In this document: positions 1 to 9,933 of the stretch, one piece after another
How positions within the stretch are numbered: position 1 is the stretch's first letter
Layout of the letters: every line of letters starts with the position of its first letter
Assembly: GCA_903871235.1 (NCBI GenBank)
Contig: CAIQGA010000081.1
Span: 17,553-81,552 of the forward strand
Reading direction: 5' to 3'
From: an uncultured Chlorobiaceae bacterium
Lineage (GTDB): Bacteria; Bacteroidota; Chlorobiia; Chlorobiales; Chlorobiaceae
DNA length: 64,000 nt
Translations under genes and position numbers: made by a program
Notes under the pieces: model-generated
Told to the model about the DNA's origin: nothing
What the model saw: the letters and a program-made list of their open reading frames with translations, nothing else
Databases searched by the model: none

Positions 1-3000
1 CCGCATTCACGTGCTTCGCTTTTTGATATCGCCCTGACGGCCATTCCGCCCCGGACGTGCATTGATCATCAGGCAGGTCTTACCCTTGAACCATCAGCAC
101 TGCCCGGAGAACTCCAGCATCCGGCTGCAGGTCTCGACCTTTCCTTCAGCCACGAACCCTCCGCTGAAAACGGTGGCGGAATAAATCTTCTTTTGACCTG
201 GAACCCTGATGTATGCTCCAGCGAGAGTGCCGAGGCATGGCTTTCCGGCTTCGCTGGGTGGGCACGCTGGCTTGCAGAAGAACCTGAACGGATTGAGCAA
301 CCAATTCCCGAATTGCTGCCCGCCGAAAAAGCACTGCTGGCACAATGGGAGCGCGGGCCTGAGCTGACGCGCCCTCAGAAACGCGCTCACGAGCTCTTTG
401 AGGCTTGTGCCCTCCGGCATCCTCACCGACTGGCCATCGTCAGCCGAGAGAAGAACGAAACCTTTAAAGAGATCGATGCCCGTGCCAATGGTATTGCCCA
501 CCGACTGAAAAATCAGGGAGTCACTGACGGGACAACGGTTGCTGTGCTCACCTCCGGCCCGACTGACCTCCTTGTTGCTGTGCTCGCAATATGGAAAGCA
601 GGTGCAGCCTATCTGCCGCTGCCAAACGAACAGCCTCCAGCCCGACTGACCATGATGGCCAGAGATGCTGAAGTCTCATTTCTTCTCGTGCTTGACCGGC
701 TTGACGTACCTCAACTTCTCCGCGATTCGGTCAGCACCATTATAAGGCCCGATGAGTCTCCTCCATCCAACCAGCCTCCAAAAACGGAGGGGTCACCAAA
801 TGACATTGCCTACATCATCTACACTTCGGGCACAACAGGAGTACCGAAAGGCGTTGCCGTGACGCACGCAGCCTATATCAACACCATCCTTGGAGTTGCA
901 GAGAGAGTTGGTCTGCTGCCTGATGACCGCATGTCGCTGGTATCGAGCACAGGCTTCGATGCCTCACTCTGGGAACTTGGGCACGGTCTGCTGAATGGCA
1001 TCACGTTGGTGCCCGTTTCGCCCGGACTGAGGGAGGACCCCTGGATGCTGAAGCGTTACTACAGGGAATTCGGCGTTACAGTCGCCTTCCATGCACCATC
1101 CTACCTTCGTGTCAGCGAACAGGTGCCCTTTGAGGGATTGCGCATGCTGTTCACTGGCGGTGAAGCGCCAAACCACCATGACCTCAAACATCATGCCGGC
1201 CAGAGCGAATTCTGGAACTTTTACGGACCGACTGAAGCAACTATTGTAGTTTCAGGCAAACGTATCATGAGCGATCACAATCCGGACATTCCCATGACCA
1301 CAGGAGCCCCTCTGGCAAATGTACGGATTTCGGTAAGGCATACTGACGGCTTCCGTGTACCTCCTGGCGTCCAGGGAGAGTTGTGGCTTGGTGGAATCGG
1401 TATTGCCAGCGGTTACTTGAATCGGCCCGATCTGAGTTCCGGGCACTTTGTATTGACACCCGATGGCCTCTTCTATCGTTCAGGAGACTACGGACGCTGG
1501 AATGCTGAGGGAGAAATAGAGATCAATGGCCGTAGTGATCATCAGATCAAGTTGAACGGACAACGCGTTGAGCTTGGTGAAATTGAACAAACCCTGTGTA
1601 ATCATCCAGAACTCCTCAATGCAGTCGTTCTGGCGGAGGAGCTTGAAAAAGGGGTAAAGGTGCTCAAAGCCTTTATTCAGCCAAAAGCAGACGCATCACC
1701 AACAGAAGCTTCGCTGACAGCATTTCTTGCCGAATACCTTTCAGCCCACATGATTCCTGCACGCATCATATCACTCCCGGCAATCCCTCTTACTCCGGCA
1801 GGAAAAGTCGATCGGGATGCACTTCTGAAAATTGCCAGTGAGCAGGAGAACAGTGTTCTTCTTGAGATGCCTCAAGAGCCGCTTGAAAAGCGTATCGCGG
1901 CAATCTGGTCGGAAGTGCTGGGCCACCCTGTCGGGCGAAATGACAACTTCTTTGCACTTGGAGGCAACAGCCTTCTGGCCGTAACGCTGGCACACCGCGT
2001 TACAGAAAGTCTGGGGCTGCAAGTTTCAGCCCGTGCACTTTTTGCAGCTCCTGCATTATCTGCTTTTGCAAAAAAAATCAGCTCACTGCCTGCCACTGAG
2101 GAGCAGAAAGAGATCACTCTTGCAACTGATCTTGCGTCAGAAGGCGAAAAAGAGTTCTGGATCGCTGAATCAGCCGGAATGGATACCCGCACCTTCACCA
2201 TTCCGGTTCACTGCCTCATCGTCGGAGAGTTCTCGGCTGACCTCTGGCAAAATGTATGGACAGTGCTGGTGGCACGCCATGAGGGACTTCGTACCTTTTT
2301 CGAAGAAGATGAAACCGGGCAGTTGAGGCGCCGGATTGCAAAAGAGATTAATGCTGTACTTGAATTTTCTGTTGAACCAACCACTGCCGCTGCACAGGCC
2401 CGAATCCGGCAACGTCAGTTCACCTTCCTGCCTATGGGTGTTGCTCCGCTCTGGCGTGCTGGTCTTGTAGAGGTCGAGGATGAAAACAAACATCTCTTCT
2501 GGCTTTCCCTTCACCACGCCATTGGTGACGGGCAATCCGTTGGCACACTCTTCGATGAGCTGACAACACTTCTTGATGGCGGCCTCCTCCCCCCTGCCGG
2601 TAACAGTGGAATGCTCTTTGCCGCCCGAGAACAGTCATACCTTGCTTCGACAGATGCAACCAACGATCTGAAATACTGGGTCAATCTGTTAAGGGGAATG
2701 CCTGCATCCGCATTTGAGGAGTGGCCTCTTGATCGTACCCGTTCAATGAAAACCCCTTCAGGAACCCATCGCTTTGAGCTACTCCTCGATTCCCAAACCA
2801 CTGAAAAGATAAAGGCCCTCGCACGCAGTCATGCATCGAGCCTGCACGCTCTGATGATTGCACTCCTCGCACTGGAGGTCAGGCGTCGCAGCGGTCGTGC
2901 TGATATTGTCATAGGAACGACCGCATCCGTCCGGGAAGCGGCGACTGACTCAAAAATAATTGGTTACGGCGTCAATATGCTGCCCCTGCACCTGAAGCCG

Positions 3001-6000
3001 GAAGCAGGGCAATGTTTTGCTCAGCTTTTGCATCAAACACAAAAAAGTCTCGCTGAAGCGCTGCAACATGCCCGTTTGCCATTTGCGCATATCTGCCATG
3101 CGCACTGGAACGAGCATCCGGAGATGAGGAATCCACAGCGCTATCCACTCTTTGATATCGCCATCACTGAAAACCCCGGAAAACGTCAAAATGGCGCATC
3201 CCGTCATTTCACAAGGGCAACACCCGCAACAAAATCTCTCCGCTACGAGCGCACTGATTCCTCTCCTGGGCAGGACATGGTCCTCATCCATGAAAATCTT
3301 GAAGGGGAAGGAGTGCTTTTGCAATGGCATGTCAACGCTGCAATCTACTCGGAGGAGAGTGCCCGAATCTGGTTAGAGTCTTTGAGCGGATGGGCTGGCT
3401 GGCTGGCCGAAGATCCGGGTCGCGCTACACAACCCCTGCCAAAACTCCTTCCGAAAGAAGAAAAACTGATTGCCGGCCTGGAGCAGGGAGAGCTGATTGA
3501 GCGACCGCCATTACGGTTCCACGAACTGTTTGAAATGATCGTTGACCGCCCCGGCCAGGCTGGCTGCCCCGCTGTCATCACCCCGGAATGCACCCTCTCC
3601 TATCAAAATCTTGAAGAGGAGGCCAACGTCATCGCCAACGCCCTTCTGCTTCAGGGAGTCAAACGCGGAAACGTTGTTGCTGTTTTGACCGGACGTTCCA
3701 GTCACCTCCCGGCAGCCCTCCTTGGTCTCTGGAAAGCGGGCGGAACCTATCTGCCGATTGCGTCTGACCTTCCACCGGAACGCATGGCCTTTATGGCCCG
3801 CGATGCCGGGAGTTCACATCTGATCGCCCTTGATGGCGTTAAGGTACCGGCGCAACTTGCCGCGATACTGCCCGATGCGCTGCGCCCGGATGAGTTGCCG
3901 GAATCGTTTCGAGGGCAACAAACAAAAAGAACAATCACTATCGGGACACCCAATGATACAGCCTACATCATTTATACATCAGGATCCACCGGAAAACCAA
4001 AAGGGACACTGATTGCTCACAAAAGCTATGTAAACATGGTGCTCGGTGCTGCCGAAATATTGGGGCTGAGAGCGGTTGACCGCTCTTTGATGTTCGCCTC
4101 TCCATCGTTCGACGTCTCTCTCTCCGACATTGGAGTTCCACTGGCCTGCGGAGCTGCAATCTGCCCGGTACCCATGAACATTATTGAGTCTCCAAACCGT
4201 TTTCTTGAGTTTTTGAGAGAATTTTCAATCACCGTTGCCGACATTACACCAACCTACCTTGGACTTTTTGAGGGAACAGAACTTCCGCCATCCCTGCGTA
4301 TTCTGGTTACCGGTGGGGAAGCGCCTCTCCATGCCGATGTACGGAAATATGCCTCAAAACTCAATTATTTCAATGCGTATGGTCCCGCTGAGAATACCAT
4401 TACCAGCACCATGGGAGCCCTCAGCGCCGAAGAGCGGAGTTTTCTCTCGGCAGGCAAACCCTTACCCAATACAAGCCTCCACATCTGTGAAGATCATGGA
4501 GAACGCATACCGCCGGGTATTGCGGGTGAAATATGGCTTGGCGGCCTCGGCATCAGTCAGGGCTATCTGAACCGACCGGAGCTGACAGCAACAAGTTTTA
4601 TCGACACGCCGCTGGGACGTCGCTACAAAACCGGCGATCTTGGCCGCTGGCATCGTGATGGTTCAATTGAAATCATCGGTCGTATTGACAATCAGATCAA
4701 AGTAAACGGTATCCGCATTGAACCTGGCGAAATAGAGTACGCGCTCTCCAGCCATCCAGCAATATCACAAGCTGTAGTTCTGCTCATTGATCAACCCGGA
4801 GGCTCAAAAAGTTTATGGGCCTTCGTTCGTCCGGCGAACGGAGAACAAATTCCTGACACCGCCGACTGGCAAAAGCAACTGAGGGAGCAACTGCCATCCC
4901 ACATGATTCCATCTGGCATAATTCCGGTATCCTCGATCCCGTTAACCGTTTCGGGTAAAGTTGACCGATCAGCACTTCTTGCCCTGCTGGAAAATCGACC
5001 CGTCCAATCGGGAATAACTCCTCCCAAAAATGAGCTTGAGCGCACCATTGCCGAAATATGGTGCGGCGTACTGGGAAAAACTTCTCTACACCAAGAAGAC
5101 AATTTTTTTGCACTTGGAGGCCACAGCCTGCTTGCAATCGCCGTTGCCCACCAGCTTGAAAAAATACTCGGTTGCGAAATTCCGGCCAGGGAGCTTTTTG
5201 CAGAACCGACGCTTGCCGGTTTTGCTGAAAGAGTTCGCGTTGCCCGCCCCCCGGAGCCTGTTTTCGATCTCTCAAGCGATCTTGCAACCGTTGGTCAGCG
5301 AGAGTTCTGGACTGCTGAACAGGCCGGAATAGACACCAGCGGCTTTAATATTGCATTGAAGCTTGTCGTTCAGGATCATTCAGCAACTGCGGAACAGTGG
5401 CAAACGCTATGGAACGAAGTGATCGCACGACACGATAGCCTGCGTACAAGTTTCCATGAAGATGAATCCGGTATTCTGAAACGTGTTATCTCAAGCCAAG
5501 TGGACAAGAATCTGGAACTGGACAGTTTCTCTTCAAGTGATGAAGCATACAGGCATATAAACCACCGTCAGGCAGAGCCATTTCCAATGAGCATCCCGGG
5601 TCTCTGGCGAGCTGGTCTGACGAAGATCACTGATGGTCAACCTATTTTCTGGTTTGTCATGCATCACGCAGTAGGTGACGGCCTGTCGCTTGGTATTCTT
5701 GTTGATGAACTTTCCGCACTGATCAGAGGCAAGAAACTCAATCTGCCTGCAATTGAATTTGACCACAGTGCAGCCAGTGAAGCCGCATATCTTGAGAGTA
5801 AAAAAGCCCATGATGATGCCAATTACTGGCAGGAGATGATCGGAAGAGTTATAACGGCAGCACCTGAAGCCCTTGATGAATGGCCTCTCGACAAGCCACG
5901 CGCAAATGCTCGTTCAGCCTCCTCATGCGCAGGAAGCCACTGCTTCCGCACCCGTCTTGACCCTGCAACCGCACATGCACTGCGCACAATCGCACAGCGA

Positions 6001-9000
6001 AACAATGCAACACTTCACGCACTCATGCTCACCATTCTTGGAGTAGAAGTGCGGCGCCGGACAGGGCGCCCCGGCTTTCTGCTTGGCACTGCGGCCTCAA
6101 CCCGCCAATCAGTTGCCGAAGCGCAAACCATCGGCTACTTTATCAACATGCTCCCGCTTGCTTGTCTGGCTGACCCGTCAGAGTCGATTGATACCCTGAT
6201 ACAAGCCATGCAACAGAATCTGGCGGAAGCTCTTCAACACTCACGCTATCCATTTGCATGCATCTACGGTGATTTCAGAAAGGGTGTGTCGCGTAGAGCA
6301 CATCCGGGCCGTTATCCGCTCTTTGACATTGCTGCTACCGAAAACCCAGCCATCAGTGTCGCTCCTGAAAGCGATTTTGCTTTTGCCGCACTCGCACTTC
6401 CTGAGCCCGGTGAAATGCACTACGAACTGCGACACAATGCTCCGCCTCAGGATCTCGTTCTGGTGCACGAAGGGGTGCCCGACGGTGGCATTGTGCTCAC
6501 ATGGTATGCCAATGCTTCAATTTATATGGAGGATAGTGCCCATACATGGTTTGATTCGCTTATTGGCTGGATGCGGTTTCTCGAAGTGAACTGTTACCAA
6601 AAAGAGCTGAGGCTACCATCTCTTCTTCCTGGCGAAGTGCAACTGCTCGACAAGTGGCAAAAGGGGCCTCTCCGCTCCTGGCCAGCAAGCTCTTTTCCTG
6701 AGCTCTTCCAACGGATTACCAAAAAGCATCCTGATCGTCCGGCAATAATAACTGATTCGGGCACCCTGAGCTATGAAACAGTCAACCGTCGCTCTGATAC
6801 TTTGGCCAGCGCTTTGCTCAAACTTGGCGTCGGTCGCGGAGAAAGTGTCGGCGTTTTTACTGAACGCTCTGCGTCCCTTCCGGAAGCAGTTCTTGCGATC
6901 TGGAAAGCCGGGGCCTGCTATTTACCATTGACGGCCGATCTGCCCGGCGAGCGCCTCGCCTTTATGGCCAGAGACAGCAACCTGCGCATGATCATTGTGC
7001 TGGACGGGCTCTCCCTGCCACCTCAACTCAATGGAGAGAACGTCATAGCATTACGGCCTGAAGATATCGCGTACGATACAATTGAGAGAGCAGAGCGTTG
7101 CAAAACAATTACACCTGACGATATTGCCTATATTATCTACACATCAGGCTCCACCGGCACTCCAAAAGGAGTGGTTCTCTGCCACAGAGGGCTCATCAAT
7201 CTCGCTCTTGGAGAGGCTGAAATGCTCGGCATCAGAAGTGATGACCGATTACTTCATAGCTCTTCACCATCATTTGATTTGTGGATCAGCGATCTGGTAA
7301 GGACATGGTCGAGTGGTGCTGCATTGATTCCAGTGAAACGCGAAGAGATGAATGATCTTTCCGGTATGCGCTCCCTGATGTTGCGCCTTGGCGCTACTGT
7401 TGCTACAATGTCGCCCTCCTATCTGCACCTGTTCGAACGAAAAGAGTTTCCGGGACTGCGCCTTATCATGACAGTCGGTGAGCCACCTGTTGCAGAAGAT
7501 GCACTGTTCTACGCAACAAAGCTTGCATACTTTAATGGCTACGGCCCAACGGAAAACACAGCATCATCAGCAGTTGGCCGCATCCATGCCGGTGTCCAAC
7601 CGTTCACTACGGGACGTCCCATGCCAAACATGACAATCGACATCGTTGATGAATACGACAACAGTGTCCCTCCCGGCGTAACAGGCGAAATCCTGCTTGC
7701 AGGAGTCGGGCTGGCCGTTGGTTACCTCAATCAAGCGGAGCTCACTGCGGCAGCTTTTGTACAGCTCTCCGGTGAACGCCGTTACCGATCAGGCGATCTC
7801 GGACGGTGGCTCAGATCAGGGGAGTTGCAAATTCTTGGCCGGAAAGATACCCAGGTCAAATTGCGTGGTCAGCGTGTTGAGCTTGGCGAAATTGAGCATC
7901 AACTGGCCTCTTTTCCGGGGGTGCTGCAAGCCGTCGCTGTCATGGAAACACTGGCAGACCAGACGCAAATACTCCACTCATTTGTGACCCTTGACTCAAA
8001 AACAGCAACTCCAACCCGGGCAGAATGGATGGCCCGTTTATCAGCAACGCTCCCATCCTTCATGATTCCTGCGTCCATACACCGGATACCATTCATACCT
8101 CTCACGACTGCCGGAAAAGTTGATCGGCAGGCACTGCTCAACACGTTGGATATAAGTGCCACTTCCGCCATTACCGTTTTGACAGAAACCAATGGCCATT
8201 CGCAGCAAACTCCACCACAGAATGCAACAGAAAAGAGAATCTCTGAAGTCTGGGCAAAGCTGCTCCATCACCCATTCGTCGCACGTGAGGATAATTTCTT
8301 TGACCTCGGTGGTGACAGTCTGCGAGCCATCGCCGTGATAAGTCAACTTTGTCGGGAGTTTGAATGTACAGTAAACAACCTCTATGAACATCCGGTGCTT
8401 GCTGACTTTGCCCTCTTCTGCCGGCCTCGTCCCGATCACCTGCGTTCGATTATCATGACTCTCTATAAAGAATACACCGCTGATCCGGCAGTTCATGCGC
8501 AATATGAACGTGAGCGCGAAAGTGTGTTGCGTCCTCAACACGACGCATATAAAAAACGTCTTGATTCTGACCTTGAGCGTGATCTCATTTCCCGCCACTC
8601 ATACCACCACATCCTGCTGACTGGAGCTACAGGATATCTCGGAAGTTACCTCTTGCGTGAGCTCCTTGCCGACCCGACAATGAGTATAACGGTGCTGGTA
8701 CGCGGCACCGACAATCAAACGGCACGCAGAAGGCTTGAACAGATACTGAACGGCTACTTCGGAAGTGAGTATGGCATTTTTGCACACAATAATTCGCGCT
8801 TGAGGGTGGTGGCAGGTGACCTGCGACACCCTGAACTTCTTCTCTCTCACTACGATTACAGCCAACTGTCAGGCAATGTGGATGCCGTGTACCACTGCGC
8901 CGCCAATGTAAACCATATCGGTCTCTACCGCGACTTTCTTGCTGACAACGTGGATGCAACGCAACACCTTCTAAAATTGGCTGCATCCAGGAAACCGGCG

Positions 9001-9726
9001 CCCCTTGACTTCCACTTTGTCTCGACCCTTTCTGTTGCCGGCAGGGCATTGCCGGACGAATTCAGACTGTTTACCGAATATGACTTCGCACCGGCAACAG
9101 CCGACGAAAACTACTATATCCGCACCAAACAGGAGGCTGAACGACTGGTGATTGCGTCACGTGGAGAATTGGCAAACGCCTGCATCCACCGCGTGGGAAA
9201 TATCGCTTTTGCGGCAGACAGTACGAGATTACAGCTCAACATTTCAGAAAACGCCTTTTTCCGGCAACTTGTTGCCTTCCTGCAGCTTGGAGTCATTCCT
9301 GTTGAGCTTGAGGCATCACTTGGCCACGTTGATCTGGTCGCACGCTCACTCAAAGCACTTGCTGCGGTAAAATCTTATGTCAATGAGATTCACCATATAG
9401 AAAGCCAACGCCATGACCGACTGGCCGACATTATCCGTTCAGTCAGTGGAATGGAAGAGAGTATCCGGGCATCTGACTTTGGCATATTCCTTGAAAGGCT
9501 GCATGATGCAATCGATGAACCGGAGATGGAATCAGCGCTTGCCGAAACTGTAGAAAATTATGGACTTCAATCCGATCGTTTCCTTCCGGGCCGACTGCAT
9601 GAAGTGGTCGTTACCTCAGAGCGGACGCAACTCATGCTTGAAAAGCTTGGCATCATCTGGCCCGTACTCCCGCAAGCAGGAGTCAACGCGCTCTTGAGCG
9701 CGGCTGTAAAAGCCCTTGGCAGATAA
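1..9726 (+). CDS. Nonribosomal peptide synthetase with terminal reductase, 5'-truncated by window edge
   Basis: The frame is open from base 1 and the first codons encode the end of a condensation domain (S-L-F-D-I-A-L-T, matching R-Y-P-L-F-D-I-A in the later C domains). The true start therefore lies outside the window and the ATG at 193 is internal. Domain order by nucleotide: C end (1-230), A1 (400-1830, TSGTTG near 823), PCP1 (carrier Ser 1969), C (HHAIGDG near 2512), A2 (3500-4990), PCP2 (Ser 5125), C (HHAVGDG), A3 (6680-8140), PCP3 (Ser 8317), R (8580-9726). The R domain has a GATGYLG nucleotide-binding loop at 8623 and a YxxxK dyad at 9115-9129, so NAD(P)H-dependent release as aldehyde or alcohol is expected. 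Specificity residues read by hand: A1 DAWFFGFIVK (hydrophobic, Leu-like guess), A2 DVSDVGAITK and A3 DLSTMVGASK (not recognised). It is the first gene of the cluster here yet carries a release domain, so gene order does not match assembly order. Confidence 0.95.
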   Translation, partial: PHSRASLFDIALTAIPPRTCIDHQAGLTLEPSALPGELQHPAAGLDLSFSHEPSAENGGGINLLLTWNPDVCSSESAEAWLSGFAGWARWLAEEPERIEQPIPELLPAEKALLAQWERGPELTRPQKRAHELFEACALRHPHRLAIVSREKNETFKEIDARANGIAHRLKNQGVTDGTTVAVLTSGPTDLLVAVLAIWKAGAAYLPLPNEQPPARLTMMARDAEVSFLLVLDRLDVPQLLRDSVSTIIRPDESPPSNQPPKTEGSPNDIAYIIYTSGTTGVPKGVAVTHAAYINTILGVAERVGLLPDDRMSLVSSTGFDASLWELGHGLLNGITLVPVSPGLREDPWMLKRYYREFGVTVAFHAPSYLRVSEQVPFEGLRMLFTGGEAPNHHDLKHHAGQSEFWNFYGPTEATIVVSGKRIMSDHNPDIPMTTGAPLANVRISVRHTDGFRVPPGVQGELWLGGIGIASGYLNRPDLSSGHFVLTPDGLFYRSGDYGRWNAEGEIEINGRSDHQIKLNGQRVELGEIEQTLCNHPELLNAVVLAEELEKGVKVLKAFIQPKADASPTEASLTAFLAEYLSAHMIPARIISLPAIPLTPAGKVDRDALLKIASEQENSVLLEMPQEPLEKRIAAIWSEVLGHPVGRNDNFFALGGNSLLAVTLAHRVTESLGLQVSARALFAAPALSAFAKKISSLPATEEQKEITLATDLASEGEKEFWIAESAGMDTRTFTIPVHCLIVGEFSADLWQNVWTVLVARHEGLRTFFEEDETGQLRRRIAKEINAVLEFSVEPTTAAAQARIRQRQFTFLPMGVAPLWRAGLVEVEDENKHLFWLSLHHAIGDGQSVGTLFDELTTLLDGGLLPPAGNSGMLFAAREQSYLASTDATNDLKYWVNLLRGMPASAFEEWPLDRTRSMKTPSGTHRFELLLDSQTTEKIKALARSHASSLHALMIALLALEVRRRSGRADIVIGTTASVREAATDSKIIGYGVNMLPLHLKPEAGQCFAQLLHQTQKSLAEALQHARLPFAHICHAHWNEHPEMRNPQRYPLFDIAITENPGKRQNGASRHFTRATPATKSLRYERTDSSPGQDMVLIHENLEGEGVLLQWHVNAAIYSEESARIWLESLSGWAGWLAEDPGRATQPLPKLLPKEEKLIAGLEQGELIERPPLRFHELFEMIVDRPGQAGCPAVITPECTLSYQNLEEEANVIANALLLQGVKRGNVVAVLTGRSSHLPAALLGLWKAGGTYLPIASDLPPERMAFMARDAGSSHLIALDGVKVPAQLAAILPDALRPDELPESFRGQQTKRTITIGTPNDTAYIIYTSGSTGKPKGTLIAHKSYVNMVLGAAEILGLRAVDRSLMFASPSFDVSLSDIGVPLACGAAICPVPMNIIESPNRFLEFLREFSITVADITPTYLGLFEGTELPPSLRILVTGGEAPLHADVRKYASKLNYFNAYGPAENTITSTMGALSAEERSFLSAGKPLPNTSLHICEDHGERIPPGIAGEIWLGGLGISQGYLNRPELTATSFIDTPLGRRYKTGDLGRWHRDGSIEIIGRIDNQIKVNGIRIEPGEIEYALSSHPAISQAVVLLIDQPGGSKSLWAFVRPANGEQIPDTADWQKQLREQLPSHMIPSGIIPVSSIPLTVSGKVDRSALLALLENRPVQSGITPPKNELERTIAEIWCGVLGKTSLHQEDNFFALGGHSLLAIAVAHQLEKILGCEIPARELFAEPTLAGFAERVRVARPPEPVFDLSSDLATVGQREFWTAEQAGIDTSGFNIALKLVVQDHSATAEQWQTLWNEVIARHDSLRTSFHEDESGILKRVISSQVDKNLELDSFSSSDEAYRHINHRQAEPFPMSIPGLWRAGLTKITDGQPIFWFVMHHAVGDGLSLGILVDELSALIRGKKLNLPAIEFDHSAASEAAYLESKKAHDDANYWQEMIGRVITAAPEALDEWPLDKPRANARSASSCAGSHCFRTRLDPATAHALRTIAQRNNATLHALMLTILGVEVRRRTGRPGFLLGTAASTRQSVAEAQTIGYFINMLPLACLADPSESIDTLIQAMQQNLAEALQHSRYPFACIYGDFRKGVSRRAHPGRYPLFDIAATENPAISVAPESDFAFAALALPEPGEMHYELRHNAPPQDLVLVHEGVPDGGIVLTWYANASIYMEDSAHTWFDSLIGWMRFLEVNCYQKELRLPSLLPGEVQLLDKWQKGPLRSWPASSFPELFQRITKKHPDRPAIITDSGTLSYETVNRRSDTLASALLKLGVGRGESVGVFTERSASLPEAVLAIWKAGACYLPLTADLPGERLAFMARDSNLRMIIVLDGLSLPPQLNGENVIALRPEDIAYDTIERAERCKTITPDDIAYIIYTSGSTGTPKGVVLCHRGLINLALGEAEMLGIRSDDRLLHSSSPSFDLWISDLVRTWSSGAALIPVKREEMNDLSGMRSLMLRLGATVATMSPSYLHLFERKEFPGLRLIMTVGEPPVAEDALFYATKLAYFNGYGPTENTASSAVGRIHAGVQPFTTGRPMPNMTIDIVDEYDNSVPPGVTGEILLAGVGLAVGYLNQAELTAAAFVQLSGERRYRSGDLGRWLRSGELQILGRKDTQVKLRGQRVELGEIEHQLASFPGVLQAVAVMETLADQTQILHSFVTLDSKTATPTRAEWMARLSATLPSFMIPASIHRIPFIPLTTAGKVDRQALLNTLDISATSAITVLTETNGHSQQTPPQNATEKRISEVWAKLLHHPFVAREDNFFDLGGDSLRAIAVISQLCREFECTVNNLYEHPVLADFALFCRPRPDHLRSIIMTLYKEYTADPAVHAQYERERESVLRPQHDAYKKRLDSDLERDLISRHSYHHILLTGATGYLGSYLLRELLADPTMSITVLVRGTDNQTARRRLEQILNGYFGSEYGIFAHNNSRLRVVAGDLRHPELLLSHYDYSQLSGNVDAVYHCAANVNHIGLYRDFLADNVDATQHLLKLAASRKPAPLDFHFVSTLSVAGRALPDEFRLFTEYDFAPATADENYYIRTKQEAERLVIASRGELANACIHRVGNIAFAADSTRLQLNISENAFFRQLVAFLQLGVIPVELEASLGHVDLVARSLKALAAVKSYVNEIHHIESQRHDRLADIIRSVSGMEESIRASDFGIFLERLHDAIDEPEMESALAETVENYGLQSDRFLPGRLHEVVVTSERTQLMLEKLGIIWPVLPQAGVNALLSAAVKALGR

Positions 9727-9909
9727 ATATTGACGGAAAGAAAATTGGTTCATCATAAAAAAAGAGCACGATTACGTTGAAGTAAGAGAAAGTTTTTTTG
9801 CGAAACAATGTATTTTAATCCAACAAAAAAAGTATCTCCAACAAAAAGACTATCTTGGGAGGGTCTGATGCTAGCAGCAAAGGAATATCTCCGGCGAGCT
9901 GGTCGATAA

Positions 9910-9918
9910 TGGTATAAT
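9910..9918 (+). promoter_or_regulatory. Possible extended -10 promoter element
   Basis: The string TGG-TATAAT gives a perfect -10 hexamer with the TGn extension, in the 207-bp gap between NRPS gene 1 and the exporter genes. No good -35 is visible 17 bp upstream. The expected transcript start (about 9925) would fall inside the AAGGAG ribosome-binding site of the next gene, which argues against it being the natural promoter of that gene. Confidence 0.25.
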
Positions 9919-9933
9919 GACAAGGAGAGTGCA

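Noticed and set aside
193-195. ATG at 193 as the start of NRPS gene 1
   Set aside because: The frame is open from base 1 and the preceding codons encode the end of a condensation domain, so the ATG is internal.
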